Source: Eutreptiella sp. 'Long Island Sound 2002' (taxonomy: Eukaryota > Euglenozoa > Euglenophyceae > Eutreptiales > Eutreptiaceae). Taken from it: 64,000 nucleotides of DNA. The position numbers and the translations under genes are program-made. Shown piece by piece: positions 11,912-22,060 of this stretch. Every line of letters starts with the position of its first letter. The stretch's first letter is position 1. The stretch lies in contig OZ038391.1 in assembly GCA_964036045.1 (NCBI GenBank), positions 42,481,621 through 42,545,620 on the forward strand. The letters run 5' to 3'. The notes beneath the pieces are model-generated. The model saw nothing but the letters and a program-made list of their open reading frames with translations. It ran no database searches and was not told where the DNA came from.

Positions 11912-13280
11912 TCTGTTGCAATGGATTTGACAGACGACCAGGGGCAATGTTACATGCAAAAGTGTCACTGCAGAGAGGCAAAATCAGAAAGACAGGGAAG
12001 ATATCACAAGAGGCAAAAATCATAAAAAATAAACCCACTTGAAGATCATGAAGTTCTCTTTGGACAAATAGGAGAAGCGTGCAAATTGATTTTGCTGCCT
12101 GGAGGTTCGAAGATGCCAGTGTAGTGACACCACTTCCTAGCTGTTTGTTGTCCATCTCCTTTTGCCTGAACAAAGTTGTGTGCCCAAAATGGTGGTGAAT
12201 GCCTACAAACAGGGCCCTGCAAAATCAAGCAACTGTCACATTTTTCATGATACGAACATCAAAATGGTAACACAGAGGTTCCCCAGGCCTTCTAATGAGC
12301 CTATGATTGATGTCATTCAGAGGCGTGTTCAAGACCAGAGTAGTATGCCTTGGTGAACTGCAACGATTCGTTGGCCAGATACCTTGACCAGCCCATCAAT
12401 TTGACAGTACTTCAGATGGTTCCTGAATCACTTCTTCCAGCCAGGGTGGTGAGTGCACAGCGTTGCAAGGTCATGGCACATTCATTTCAATCAGCCATCA
12501 GAACCAAAAGATCATCAGGAAAAAAATCCCCAGAAAGCTGGTGCTCTCTTCCTTTTAACCTTCACATCGTGGAATCTCTACTCAGACTGCTCTTGCAGGG
12601 GGCAGAACGCCCCATCTGCTGCACCAGGGCATGCTATGCCTCAAGAGATGCCATTCGCCAGATGTCAACCCCTCCCTCAGTGTGCATCATCCAGCAATGT
12701 TGCACCATTTGACCAACCTCCTGTCGTTGGGCATTATTCAAGGGAAAAAGAAAGTCCTATTGACAAATTGACAAGCAGGTGGTCGTTACAAGCCTGATTC
12801 TGGCAATGGGTTTCTGAGGGGGGCGTGGCAAAAAGCATCGTCGGAGGAAAATGCTGTCAGTGGACAAGCCCATTCTTGCGAAAGGGGCAGAGTAGGTCAA
12901 GAACCTAGAAAGAATTGTCGCAGGCGCGTGCCACCCTTTTTGGCAAACATCCCAATTGAACCCCCCCCCCACATAATGAAACACACCAACAGGGCCTGAA
13001 AAATGTTGAAGCAACCTGTCCAGCTGACCCTGAGAATATCCCTGCATAGCTTGCAATAAAAGAGCACAAATTCGCTTTGCATGCATATGCCACATTGCGC
13101 CATACATTTGTTGTCGTCCCCTGCCTAGTCTTGTCCAAAAGGTGTTAGAGCGAGTACAATTTGTACACAACGCATAATGCAGCCCCCCGCTTTTTAGCAA
13201 AGCAGTGTGAATTAGCTCAAGCTAATTTCTGCCCAAAGTAGTGAACAAGGCTAAGGTACAAAAATTGTTTGCAAGGATGT
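11912..13280. other. Upstream region of CFAP45, no gene recognised
   Basis: This is the region 5' of the CFAP45 start on the minus strand. Open frames exist on both strands (for example 12757-13200 minus), but none has recognisable domains or splice support. The CFAP45 promoter should lie here; I see no distinctive motif. Confidence 0.35.
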
Positions 13281-13945
13281 TGTCCCCCCCCCCCCTGTCC
13301 TGTCCCACCCCAGGGAAGACGGTCCCCTACCACCCCCTGGGGGACAGTTGCCAAGTGACCCCCCCCCCCCCCCCTGGGGGAACCGCACTACCACCGTACA
13401 CGGACATTTCCAGGCTCAGAAATTGCAGCATAAAACAAAAAAATACAACATAAGATGCGTTCAAAGGGCTGCCAATGTACAAAGACCTACTCCTTGACCG
13501 GCTCGGTGTAAAATTTCTTGGTCCTGCTCCACTTGACCTTGAACTCTTGCACATGCTCTCCACTTTCCACTGGAATGCTTTGGGCAGCACTCTTGGGTGG
13601 TGGTGTTGCCCTTTTAGTAGGAGGCTTGGCAGGCGCAAGCAGATATTTGGGAACCCATTTCCCTTCAGGAATACAACTTGTTGCGCCAAAACAGGTTCCC
13701 CCGTGGAGCGGATGAACATTACATTCGTCCCAGGGGGAAACATGGCTGTGCTGTCAAGGTCTATTTCAGTGAAAGTGAGCAAAATGTCCTGCCAAGAGTA
13801 CAAGGGATACAAGTGGCAGTGCCCCACAACACAGTCACCCAGTGAGCCGTAACAAAAAATTTTGTGTTGACCAACTGACGCACCCCCCCCCCCCTCCCGG
13901 GGAAGGACAAGGGGTGGGGCAGGACAACGGGGGGAGGTACTTCTT
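13281..13945. mobile_element. Small element bounded by C-rich inverted repeats
   Basis: The left side at about 13281-13318 reads C run, then TGTCCTGTCCCACCCC. The right side at about 13900-13945 reads GGGGTGGGGCAGGACAACGG, the imperfect reverse complement. The interior of about 0.6 kb carries degenerate coding sequence on the minus strand. No target-site duplication is evident. Confidence 0.45.
13487..13770 (-). pseudogene. Degenerate coding fragment with an RS-G-PV-A-VV segment and basic tail
   Basis: One minus frame around 13770-13660 encodes a segment with VMFIRSTGEPVLAQQVVF. A second frame, shifted relative to it, runs to a TAG at 13489-13487 and ends in EFKVKWSRTKKFYTEPVKE. The first segment resembles the RSNG-PPATVVG segment of the open frame at 62058-62435, itself in a mobile element. 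The two frames could be joined by an intron or be the result of a frameshift. The function is unknown. Confidence 0.35.
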
Positions 13946-14900
13946 GGAGAAATTGTGGGTGATATTGAACAGGGTTTGATTCGGTATGTGCCGAGGGTGT
14001 GTTCTTCTGCACTTCATGCGAGTTGGAGAAAAATCCACTACCCACCCCATGGTCGTTCGGATCGTGAACCAAGCTGTTTGGACCACTGCTGATAATGTTG
14101 TGGAGCACTCCGATCCAGCCGTGTTAGATGATGTCAGAAGCGCATCACCACACCTTGCGGCTAGTACAAGGAAAACTATTTTGTGCTCTCGGTTTGTTTG
14201 GAGATTGTGCCGATCATGTATTCTCATCCTTAACAATCCGGGTTCGCAAAAGAAACCTTCCAATGGGCTGATTTGGGCACACCACCCAGTCTTAGTGTTG
14301 CAACCACTTGGTAGAACTTCAACAAATGCGTCAAAGCAGAAGGATTCTTTAAACAATCCCCAAGGACCCTTTTTGTGGCTGCCTTGTGTCCGAAATTTTT
14401 ATGTTTTGGAAGGGAAACTTTTGGCCTTAAATGCTGTCTAAAATTTTCCTCTCATGGTAACTGCTTTTGAATGTCGTGACACTGAAAGCGCGAGAAAACG
14501 TCAGTCAACCACCGTCACTTCAATCCAAATGATTGGGGGTCTGCTGTGGGTACAGCTCTACCCGCAATTCCGTTCTGCCTGCAATTCCATTTGTGAACAA
14601 AGCACAAGCGCATTGTCCCTGGCCCCTAAACTGCATGCATCAACAGCGCTGAACAACCCACCAAACAGATTCACCAACACGAAGCGGCTTGGACCCTTGT
14701 GCCTATATCCATTAACCAATTGACCAGCACACCAAGCTCCAGCATCTCCCTGCCAAAGATCAAGCCTCTGACCATGTGTGGCAATGGGTATATTTTTCTT
14801 CACGCAACATGTAAGACACAGATGCAAGGACGGGGGATGGTACATATGCGTGCACACTGCCACCATGCGGAACTGGCGTCGAAGCGGGATTCGACTGTGG
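13946..14900. other. No gene recognised
   Basis: A 173-codon minus frame (13835-14356) and a 151-codon plus frame (13986-14441) overlap here. Neither has a recognisable domain, and neither frame is conserved-looking relative to the other. I see no RNA gene. Confidence 0.3.
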
Positions 14901-14904
14901 CGCA

Positions 14905-15275
14905 CGGGGGGGGGGGGGGGGCGACTACCAACAGTCCTGATGCGACCACCCCCCCGCTATCTGTCAAAACTCCCGGGCGGGGGGGGGGGGGGAGTCTGGG
15001 GGGGATCGGCTTGGGGGGGGAGGTGGGGGATTTCGGCCGTGGGGGGGGTTTCCCAAGGTGGGGGGGCTTGCGCACGACCCACTACTACCACATGCATACC
15101 TCCTTTGGGGGGGGGGGTGTCTGGGGGTTTGGGGGTACGGAGGTACGAATGCGATAATAGCGCTTTCTCGTCATTGCCGAGAAGAAAGTCTTAAGGGTCG
15201 CCGTGTTGCCCCCCTCCCCCCTCCCTCCTCCCCCCTTCCCCCTCCGCCCTTGTTCCCCCCCGCCCCCCGGTTACT
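14905..15275. repeat. Poly(G)/poly(C) tract cluster
   Basis: G runs of 7 to 18 bases occur at 14905-15125, then C-rich sequence at 15210-15275. The segment CTATCTGTCAAAACTCCCGG (14957-14976) followed by a G run recurs in similar form at 17460-17490, so part of this cluster is a dispersed repeat. The strand asymmetry switches from G-rich to C-rich near 15200. Confidence 0.6.
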
Positions 15276-15414
15276 TTGTGAGAAAAAAAATTCCTGAGGC
15301 TTGGTTAGTGTTGGGGATTAAAAGAAAAAGTGGATGGACTTCCGCTTAGAGGTCCTTGAAAAGCTCCCCCTCTGAGGAGGAGGAGGAGGAGGAGTCTCGG
15401 TGGGCGCGCTTCGA

Positions 15415-16599
15415 CTAAAGCTCACGTTGGGCTTCGTCCCGCCTCTTCTTGTGTCGCTTCCCGACGCTTTTAAGTGGACGAGATCGCTCAGCCCCAGAGG
15501 TCGTTCCCTCGGACTCACTTGGGAGCGGGCGGGCAGGAGGCTTTGACTGGGGCAAAGGCAAGGGAGGCAAGCTTGACGACGATGAAGCAACGTCGCCAGG
15601 TGCAGATGAGGCCGCTGCATCAGACTGGGCGTCATCAGCCTCTGCAGGAGAACTGCCTTTATTTTTTTTCTTTGCCTTATGAGGCACCCAATTCAGCACC
15701 GCCTCTTGCTCTGCCTTTGCAATGTGCATCAAATCAGGGTGCCGTGCAATGTCATGCACATTTGCATAGTGTTGTGCCATGCAGTACGACCAAACTGTCT
15801 TTGTGCATAGGGGACACCGCACAGAATGATTCGTGCACGGGCTGCTTGCAGATCTTTTTGCAAGCGTGTTCCAGCGCAGCTTAGCTGGTTGACTGGGACA
15901 GTCAGAGATCATGAGGGTGACCAAGGCATGTGTCCGCTTGTTACGCATCACGACCTGGGTGGAGCAAGTGACACGATCGCCACAAAACCCACAAGCGGTG
16001 GCCAAAGAAATGTCTTCTTGACCCTTGACACACTCCTTTCGCAGAAGGTGTTGACCCGCATGTGTACGCATGCACATGCGTGGCACTGTTGCCTCGCAAA
16101 TCTTGCATTGCAGGGAGCGGGAAAGGTCCGTGGTCAATCCTTTGTCACCACGATCTGTAACAAACAAGCCTTCATAAGGCTCACACTTCAAGGGAGGCAC
16201 CTTTTGAGGTGCGGATTGAGCACACCATTCGGAAAGGGCATCCAACTGAATAGTTGGTGCATACCATTTGTTATCCTCATTTACCTGCAAACGAATGAAC
16301 TGGTGGCCACATTTTCCACCACAGGCAGCATGGGGAACAAATTCTGGGGCAAGAGGTGGATCATTGTCTGCAGGTGGGACAGGGGCTTCTTCATTCCTCG
16401 GAGGTTGAATAGGGGCTGCTGGCGGGCCTGGAGAAGCTGCTGGTGGTTGTTGCGAAGAGGGGGCTGCAGAGGGGCAAGCGTGTCCACAGTGGTTGTGGTA
16501 GGCTACGAGGCATGTAACACATGCCTTGTGGCAGCCCTTCTTGTTGCACACCACGCAAGTCCCTCGCTTCAGCGACTTCTCAAGATCGATTGTCGCCAT
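15415..16599 (-). CDS. Intronless protein with N-terminal zinc-cluster and C2H2-like finger, function unknown
   Basis: The frame extends up to 16689, but the ATG at 16599 (MATIDLEKSL) is a better start because it immediately precedes the cysteine cluster, giving 394 residues. Residues 13-40 contain CxxC...C...C...HxxC...C spacing (CVVCNKKGCHKACVTC), typical of a treble-clef or PHD-like zinc module. There is a Pro/Ala-rich linker at about 45-85, several further CxxC pairs at about 165-250, and a C2H2-like finger (CPLCTKTVWSYCMAQH) at about 280-300. The last 90 residues are Ser/Pro-rich and end in a basic GKRHKKRRDEAQREL tail that could be a nuclear localisation signal. Similar modules occur in proteins of DNA transposons, but no catalytic domain is present, so a host nuclear protein is equally possible. 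Confidence 0.6.
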   Translation of the reverse strand: MATIDLEKSLKRGTCVVCNKKGCHKACVTCLVAYHNHCGHACPSAAPSSQQPPAASPGPPAAPIQPPRNEEAPVPPADNDPPLAPEFVPHAACGGKCGHQFIRLQVNEDNKWYAPTIQLDALSEWCAQSAPQKVPPLKCEPYEGLFVTDRGDKGLTTDLSRSLQCKICEATVPRMCMRTHAGQHLLRKECVKGQEDISLATACGFCGDRVTCSTQVVMRNKRTHALVTLMISDCPSQPAKLRWNTLAKRSASSPCTNHSVRCPLCTKTVWSYCMAQHYANVHDIARHPDLMHIAKAEQEAVLNWVPHKAKKKNKGSSPAEADDAQSDAAASSAPGDVASSSSSLPPLPLPQSKPPARPLPSESEGTTSGAERSRPLKSVGKRHKKRRDEAQREL

Positions 16600-16930
16600 G
16601 GTGTGTCGCTGGGCTGTACAAAGGGAGCAAAGCAAGGACCAAACAAATGGTACATCCTTCAAAGGGGACACACCAACGACGAAACGCAACGTACTATCAA
16701 TACCCTATTCAGCGTTGCGCGGACCAACATGGTGCCTACTACCGTCGCTCTGCGGCAAATGCTTTCCTGGGTGCCTACTCCCATCGCTCTGCGGCGACTG
16801 CATGTGTTGTGGTTTAGGTTTCGGCACACACAGGTTTGGGTTTGGGCACCATGCTGGCCTTTGAAACATTTTGCAAAGGGAACCGCCCCATGGAGCACTT
16901 GCCTAAGAAAAATGCGGAAAAACGTCGCAT

Positions 16931-17210
16931 CCCCAACTCGAGGGGCCACGCAAAAAAGCGTGGATTGTGAGTCCCTAACCCCAACTCGAGGGGCCACGCA
17001 ACAAAGCGTGGATTGTGAGTCCCAAACCCCAACTCGAGGGGCCACGCAAAAAAGCGTGGATTGTGAGTCCCTAACCCCAACTCGAGGGGCCACGCAAAAA
17101 AGCGTGGATTGTGAGTCCCTAACCCCAACTCGAGGGGCCACGCAAAAAAGCGTGGATTGTGAGTCCCTAACCCCAACTTGAGGGGCCACGCAACAAAGCG
17201 TTGGAGAGAG
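16931..17210 (+). repeat. 48-bp minisatellite, six copies
   Basis: The word AACTCGAGGGGCCACGCA starts at 16935, 16983, 17031, 17079 and 17127, with a diverged sixth at 17175; the period is exactly 48 bp. Each unit contains the palindrome CCACGC-AAAAAA-GCGTGG; two units have CAACAAAG in place of CAAAAAAG. The unit is a multiple of three, so open frames run through it on both strands; those are by-products. Confidence 0.92.
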
Positions 17211-17390
17211 AAACAAGAAAGAAAGAATGAACACAGTGCGTTCACCCCAGAAAGAATTTGGCGCTACACTCGGGTTTTGCTCCGAATGCAAGATCTTCAG
17301 CTAGCAACAAACGATATTTGTATAGCGCCTCGTCTTGCGATATCTGGCGCTCAAAAGCACTAATGGTCTGATGAAAAGGAAGCATACACT

Positions 17391-17450
17391 AAAAAAGGGG
17401 GGCGCCGTTGGCGCCATGCGAAAAAAAGGGGGCGCCGTTGGTGCCATGCC
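17391..17450 (+). repeat. 30-bp tandem duplication
   Basis: GGCGCCGTTGGYGCCATGC occurs at 17401 and 17431, each preceded by an A run and G run. It is followed by CACTATCTCTCAAAACCCGG and a 14-base G run, the motif also seen near 14957. Confidence 0.75.
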
Positions 17451-17559
17451 CCCAGCCCACTATCTCTCAAAACCCGGGGGGGGGGGGGGCGCATACAAGG
17501 ACCGGGCCCGGCCGCCCCCCCGGGCTGTGGCGCTCAGACAAGATCTTGCAATTTGATTC

Positions 17560-18924
17560 GATTCTTCAGGACTACTGAAAATATGGGGCCATAGTTCACA
17601 AATCACTCGGGGTGCTGCAAGTGGATCCGACGCAGTATTTGATACGCGTCCACTCCCCTGCGGGCGCCCGCGGGCCACACATACAGCCCATCCAGGGCCA
17701 TGCGTGTCGGAGGGTGCTCGCCACCACCGATGTGCCCCCCCCCCCCTCCCATGCCATATGCCCACTCGGTATCTACGGGTGTGTCCGTCGGTAAGCATGC
17801 GCAACACATGAGTACTGTTGTGTGTGTGCGCCAGGCTGCAGTAGGTGCTTCACTATCCATGACACATGTGTGGACACCTACGCGTAGGCGATTAGTTGGC
17901 TATGCGCACACACGTACGGGAGAGAGACTCCATAAAACGCCTATCACGCCCATGACCTGCCGCCTACGCGGCAGGCTCACAGGCGGCCAGCGCCAGTGGA
18001 GGACGCAACCCGGAGCGACTGGGGCAGAAATTGCCTGACCTTTTGATCCAAATCACTAAGGCACATTATTTCCGAGCCGCGCTGGCCTCAAAATGCGTAT
18101 GGTATTGCTGGCCACGACCTTCGCACGTCCTGATCTATGCACAACGCATGGGCGCCCTTGCATGTGTGCTATGCACACACCAAGCGTACGCAACTACGCG
18201 GGCGCGTGTGTGTCAAAAAAAGTTGAAATGCACCAACCTTCACAGCACAGCCCCCACTTCCTCAGAAAAGGAGGGTCAACCGCTTCCATCCGTTCCCAAT
18301 CGCTCTCCAACGATTTTAGGGCCGCTTGATTTTGTCCTCAACCACTTTTCCAATCGCCAGTCACCGCTTTCACAGGCCTGCACATCCTATCCTAAAACGC
18401 CACGTCGCGGAAATGAAATACACATTGTGGTACTCTGGAGACGAGTCCAGACACTAGCGGGCTGTCAGGGCACCACGGTGTAGATACCTCTGGAGACGAG
18501 TCCAGACACTAGCGGGCTGTCAGGGCACCACGGTGTAGATACCTCAAACGGCTCCCCTGCTCCATGTTTCCAAAGTTCAACGCATGCAACACATGCTCAC
18601 TGATATCTCCCAACTTCCATTGGGTATTGAACAAGCAGCTACCACTTTCAAAACATTCGGCAGGTTGCGTTGCGTAGCTGCAGGCACGATGATAGGCACA
18701 CGCAGGACAAGGTCAGACTTTGTCCTTTTCTACTTCGTCTCATGCGATCCGCACATCTCATCAACGTTCGCCGCCGCTTTCTTGCACGTGCGTAATGTTT
18801 GGGTTTGCATTACCCATTTGGTGTGGATGCCACTTTGCCAGCGCGCCAAGAACATGAACGTGTTGCAATACATTTTCCATACAAACCCCACCATTCGTCA
18901 TGCCTTCGCCGTGACGTCTGCTGC
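17560..18924. other. Intergenic, contains a perfect 55-bp duplication
   Basis: No gene is recognised. The region is downstream of the GST stop codon on the minus strand, so it holds the GST 3' end. The notable feature is the tandem duplication at 18433-18542. Confidence 0.4.
18433..18542 (+). repeat. Perfect tandem duplication, 2 x 55 bp
   Basis: Positions 18433-18487 and 18488-18542 are identical (start CTCTGGAGACGAGTCCAGAC, end GGTGTAGATAC). Absence of any mismatch implies a very recent duplication or an assembly artefact. Confidence 0.93.
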
Positions 18925-21900
18925 TCAGCGACTGAACGCATTGTACAGCCCCCCACGGCCCTGGTAATACGCCTTCACCTTCTCACTGTCTGCAACACGT
19001 GCGCACACGGCCTGAATGTTAGCATAGGGCGCAAACAGGGTGTCGTCCGTGGGAAACCCATCATAGAATCCTGACACCATGGCCCGGGCCTCACAGAACA
19101 CCTTGACATGCACCATGTCCAGGTCTCCCTCGGGCTTTGCGTGTCCCGCAAGCACCGCGTCCAACTTCGCAAGACGGGCGTGAAACTGACTTCCCGGAGC
19201 CACGGCTGCTTTGCGCGCTGCCACCTTTTCATCAGCCTGAAGATGACTGCAGAGCGCTGCAGGTTCGACGTCCATCGCAATGAAATCCAGGATCGCCTGC
19301 CAAGCACGAAGGGGCGGTGCAGGGAAGCGACCAATTCAAAGCAGCATGAGCCGCAAAATGCATAACCAGGCTGTCCTTGCACAACAGATCACAAAACGTG
19401 GCAACTCATTTTGGATTGGTGGCCTGTGGGAGGACACCGACCACCACACTCAGTTAGGCAGCACGATACGCGACAGTGAGGGCACTCACTGAACTCCGCT
19501 GTTCCTTGACAAGAGCCTCTAGACAAGGGAAATTCTCAACAACCCCCCCTCCAGCGGGTGCAGACAGCTCCTCCATGCATGAGGCCTCTCACATGATGGT
19601 GGTAATGTGGCTGCATTTATTTTCATATTGTTTGAGATGAGTTGGATGCATGGAGTTGGACAGATGATCAATATAGTGGCGACTGGGCGACCCTTTGCTC
19701 GGGCAGGTACATGTATGTAACCCCCTTTGTTGAGTTCTGTACATGTGGAGCCACATGACATGGTGGTCGCCCTTTGTGATTACAAAAGCGACCGTGCAAC
19801 TATTGCTTTCTTTTACGTGCTTGATGCCACACATAAAGGGAAGACTATGGAGTTGAAGGCAAGCGAAATGCCGCGCAGTGTCGCAATCAGGTTGGCGCAA
19901 TATCCACGCGCAACAACCACACCTCTATATGACCACTGCAGCAAGGGGCTCCGTGTCCAACCCTTGCACCGGTGTCCCCTTCTAGTACCCCGTACAAATA
20001 TCTCCTCCATGGACGGCACCCCTACTATTGCTTGGAGGGCATCAAATGGTGGCAATAGCAGCTCAAGCAGTAGTAACAACGCCAGCAACAATAGTAGCAG
20101 CTGAAGGATCAGTGTGTCTGAATGTTGCTTTTTGAAAGTGCCTACATGTTGGACCACCAGTGGTCACACTACTGAGTAAACAATTGAGTGTCAAGCCGAG
20201 GGCAAAACACATACCTCCACCAATAGGTGTTAGAAACCATCGAAAAGGTCCCTTCAACTGCTCATCCTTCACAACCAAGCTCTGATACCTCCGATTGGCT
20301 GATTCGAGCTTCTCTACCTTTTTGTTGTTCTCTCCCCTTGGCGGGGTGAAATGCTTTTGCCTAGCACCATGTGGTCTATGGCTACAACTCCAAGCCTTCC
20401 CTCCCTTCCGCTCTTTTGGCCCATCCCTAGAAATGTGCTACTTAGCCACTCTTGGTCTTGGGCCCTTCCCCAGAAAGTATCCCAAGGGCTGGTGCGCGCC
20501 CGGCGCGCTAATACTCCTCCAAGGAGCTAACTTTGGTCTTACACCCCCTCCCAAACCATGCAAGTGCCAACCCACCAGAAAAAAAGTGGGCATGGTTTCT
20601 TTTCGATGCCCATTTATATCCCCCAATTTGTCGCGGGCAACGATATGACCCTGTCTCCTTTCCACCATTCAAGCGGGCCATTGCAGTGGTAGTGGCGTGT
20701 GATGCTGTGACACCCTTACATGGTTGTAGCCTAAGAGAAATGCACCCCGACATATGAGTATTTTTCAAAAGGCTGGGAGAGGCCCAAAATGCATGAACAG
20801 TGTTCCAAAAGCCGGAGTCGGGTGTCCTTGGGGGGTGGGGAAGGGTCAATACTGCTTTGCCCACATGGTGGTGCAGGCCATTGGTCAGTTTTTGGTCCCA
20901 CAACCCCCTCCCTAGGATCAAAATGTTTTAGAGATGTCGGTGTCAGTGTAAGACTGCACCTGAGACCCCCCTGCCCCACTCTACCAGCATAATCATGCAG
21001 CCTTTATGGCATCCCCCCATGGGCCTCATGGTTTCTTGGCTCTATCCTCCTTTCTCCCTCCTGCAAATGCATGGTCATACCAATTTGGTGGCCAACAGGG
21101 GGGACTACAAATAAATGGCCTTCTTAGGCACCGCCGCCTCGTTATCGCTTTCCTCTGTGGGAAGCTCCACTGAAATTAGTGAAATGATGTATGTCATTAA
21201 AAATTGCATGGGTCACAGTGCCTTAGGCACCAAGGGCATTCTACGTCACGGTGCTGTCATGGTGCCTAATATGCCAACAGCGCCAATTTTTTGGTTGGGC
21301 TCTCTCAAAATTTTTGGGGGGTCAGTGGTCAGTGTGGTGGGGTGGGTGGACCCACCGTGATGGTGTCAGTTGCCGCGTTGGGTACATGGGATTGAGAGCG
21401 GCATGTGCCACAATGCAGATGTTTCCCCTGTGCCAAATCGCGTTGTCCCGGAAAACAGACTGGCATGACTAACTCTAGAGGAGCAGGAAATGAAGGAAGG
21501 ACATGCTGGACCAAGGTCATGGTGGCACATGTTCCAATTGATTGGGCCTACCTACCTGTGAGACAGCACTGGAAATGGCAGAGAGGACGGACGAGAGTAG
21601 TGGAACCTTGCAGCACTGCTCTGGTTGAGCCCTGAGACTGTGCCACGACTTGCACCCAGTACATCGAAACACACGAGTACGACTGAAATATGTCCATTGT
21701 TTTTGGTCGTACACACTTCGGACCTCTGGCATCTTCTGTAGTAAAAGATTTCAAACGAACGGACGTGTCATCGCATACCTCAATCTTCGCAGCCGCAAGG
21801 GGCTCCGTCGGGAGCATGCTGCACAAACGCCCGACGTACCGCAGAATCGTGTTTGACTGCGCAATGACCTGGCCATCGACTTTCAAAAATGGCATCTGCC

Positions 21901-22060
21901 CAAACGGGGACTGGGCACGTGCGGCCGCAGCGGCCTCGCGGTCAGAGAAAGCGTAGCGCACATCCTTGAACGCCACCCCCGCAAGCGTGAGGGCCAGCCG
22001 CGCAGGCTCAGCACCGCGCCCTGGCGCGTCCCACCAATGTATCTCAAGGTCCGTCGACAT
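18925..22060 (-). CDS. Glutathione S-transferase, sigma-like, two exons
   Basis: GSTs conjugate glutathione to electrophiles in the cytosol. Exon 1 is 22060-21779 (94 codons) with donor GAG|GTATGC, and exon 2 is 19296-18925 with acceptor TTGGCAG and a TGA stop. The joined protein has 217 residues, a normal GST length. The thioredoxin-fold half shows APGRGAEPARLALTLAG (residues 12-28), where sigma and alpha classes have FxxRGRAExxR, then the cis-proline segment FGQMPFLKVDG and the glutathione-contact pair QSN (residues 68-70). The usual catalytic tyrosine near the N terminus appears to be replaced (IHWWDAPGRG). The junction reads KIE|AILDFIAMD, matching the helix linker of the family. The C-terminal half is all-helical. 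The 2.5-kb intron contains an antisense open frame at 19727-20104. Confidence 0.9.
19727..20104 (+). CDS. Possible small protein antisense within the GST intron
   Basis: A 125-codon frame with mixed composition (MVVALCDYKSDRATIAFFY at its start region) and a Ser/Asn-rich low-complexity tail (GGNSSSSSSNNASNNSSS). There is no recognisable domain, no splice support and no neighbour that suggests a role. It could be chance. Confidence 0.2.
   Translation: MLSSVHVEPHDMVVALCDYKSDRATIAFFYVLDATHKGKTMELKASEMPRSVAIRLAQYPRATTTPLYDHCSKGLRVQPLHRCPLLVPRTNISSMDGTPTIAWRASNGGNSSSSSSNNASNNSSS
20490..20520 (+). repeat. GCCCGGCGCGCTAA terminal motif, solo copy
   Basis: GCGCCCGGCGCGCTAATACTC matches the right-end motif seen at 57685-57710 and 61780-61800 in mobile elements. 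It lies in the GST intron and may mark a fragment of the same family. No partner end was found nearby. Confidence 0.45.

Noticed and set aside
13835-14356. Possible SET-domain protein in shifted frames
   Set aside because: A faint HNIISSGPN string in one frame recalls the NHSCxPN motif, but key residues are missing and no other SET motif is in register.
15826-17181. 451-codon plus-strand open frame
   Set aside because: It runs antisense to the zinc-cluster protein and then through the 48-bp minisatellite, whose period is a multiple of three and keeps frames open artificially.
16931-17210. CRISPR-like array
   Set aside because: Units are contiguous with no unique spacers, and the genome is eukaryotic; it is a minisatellite.
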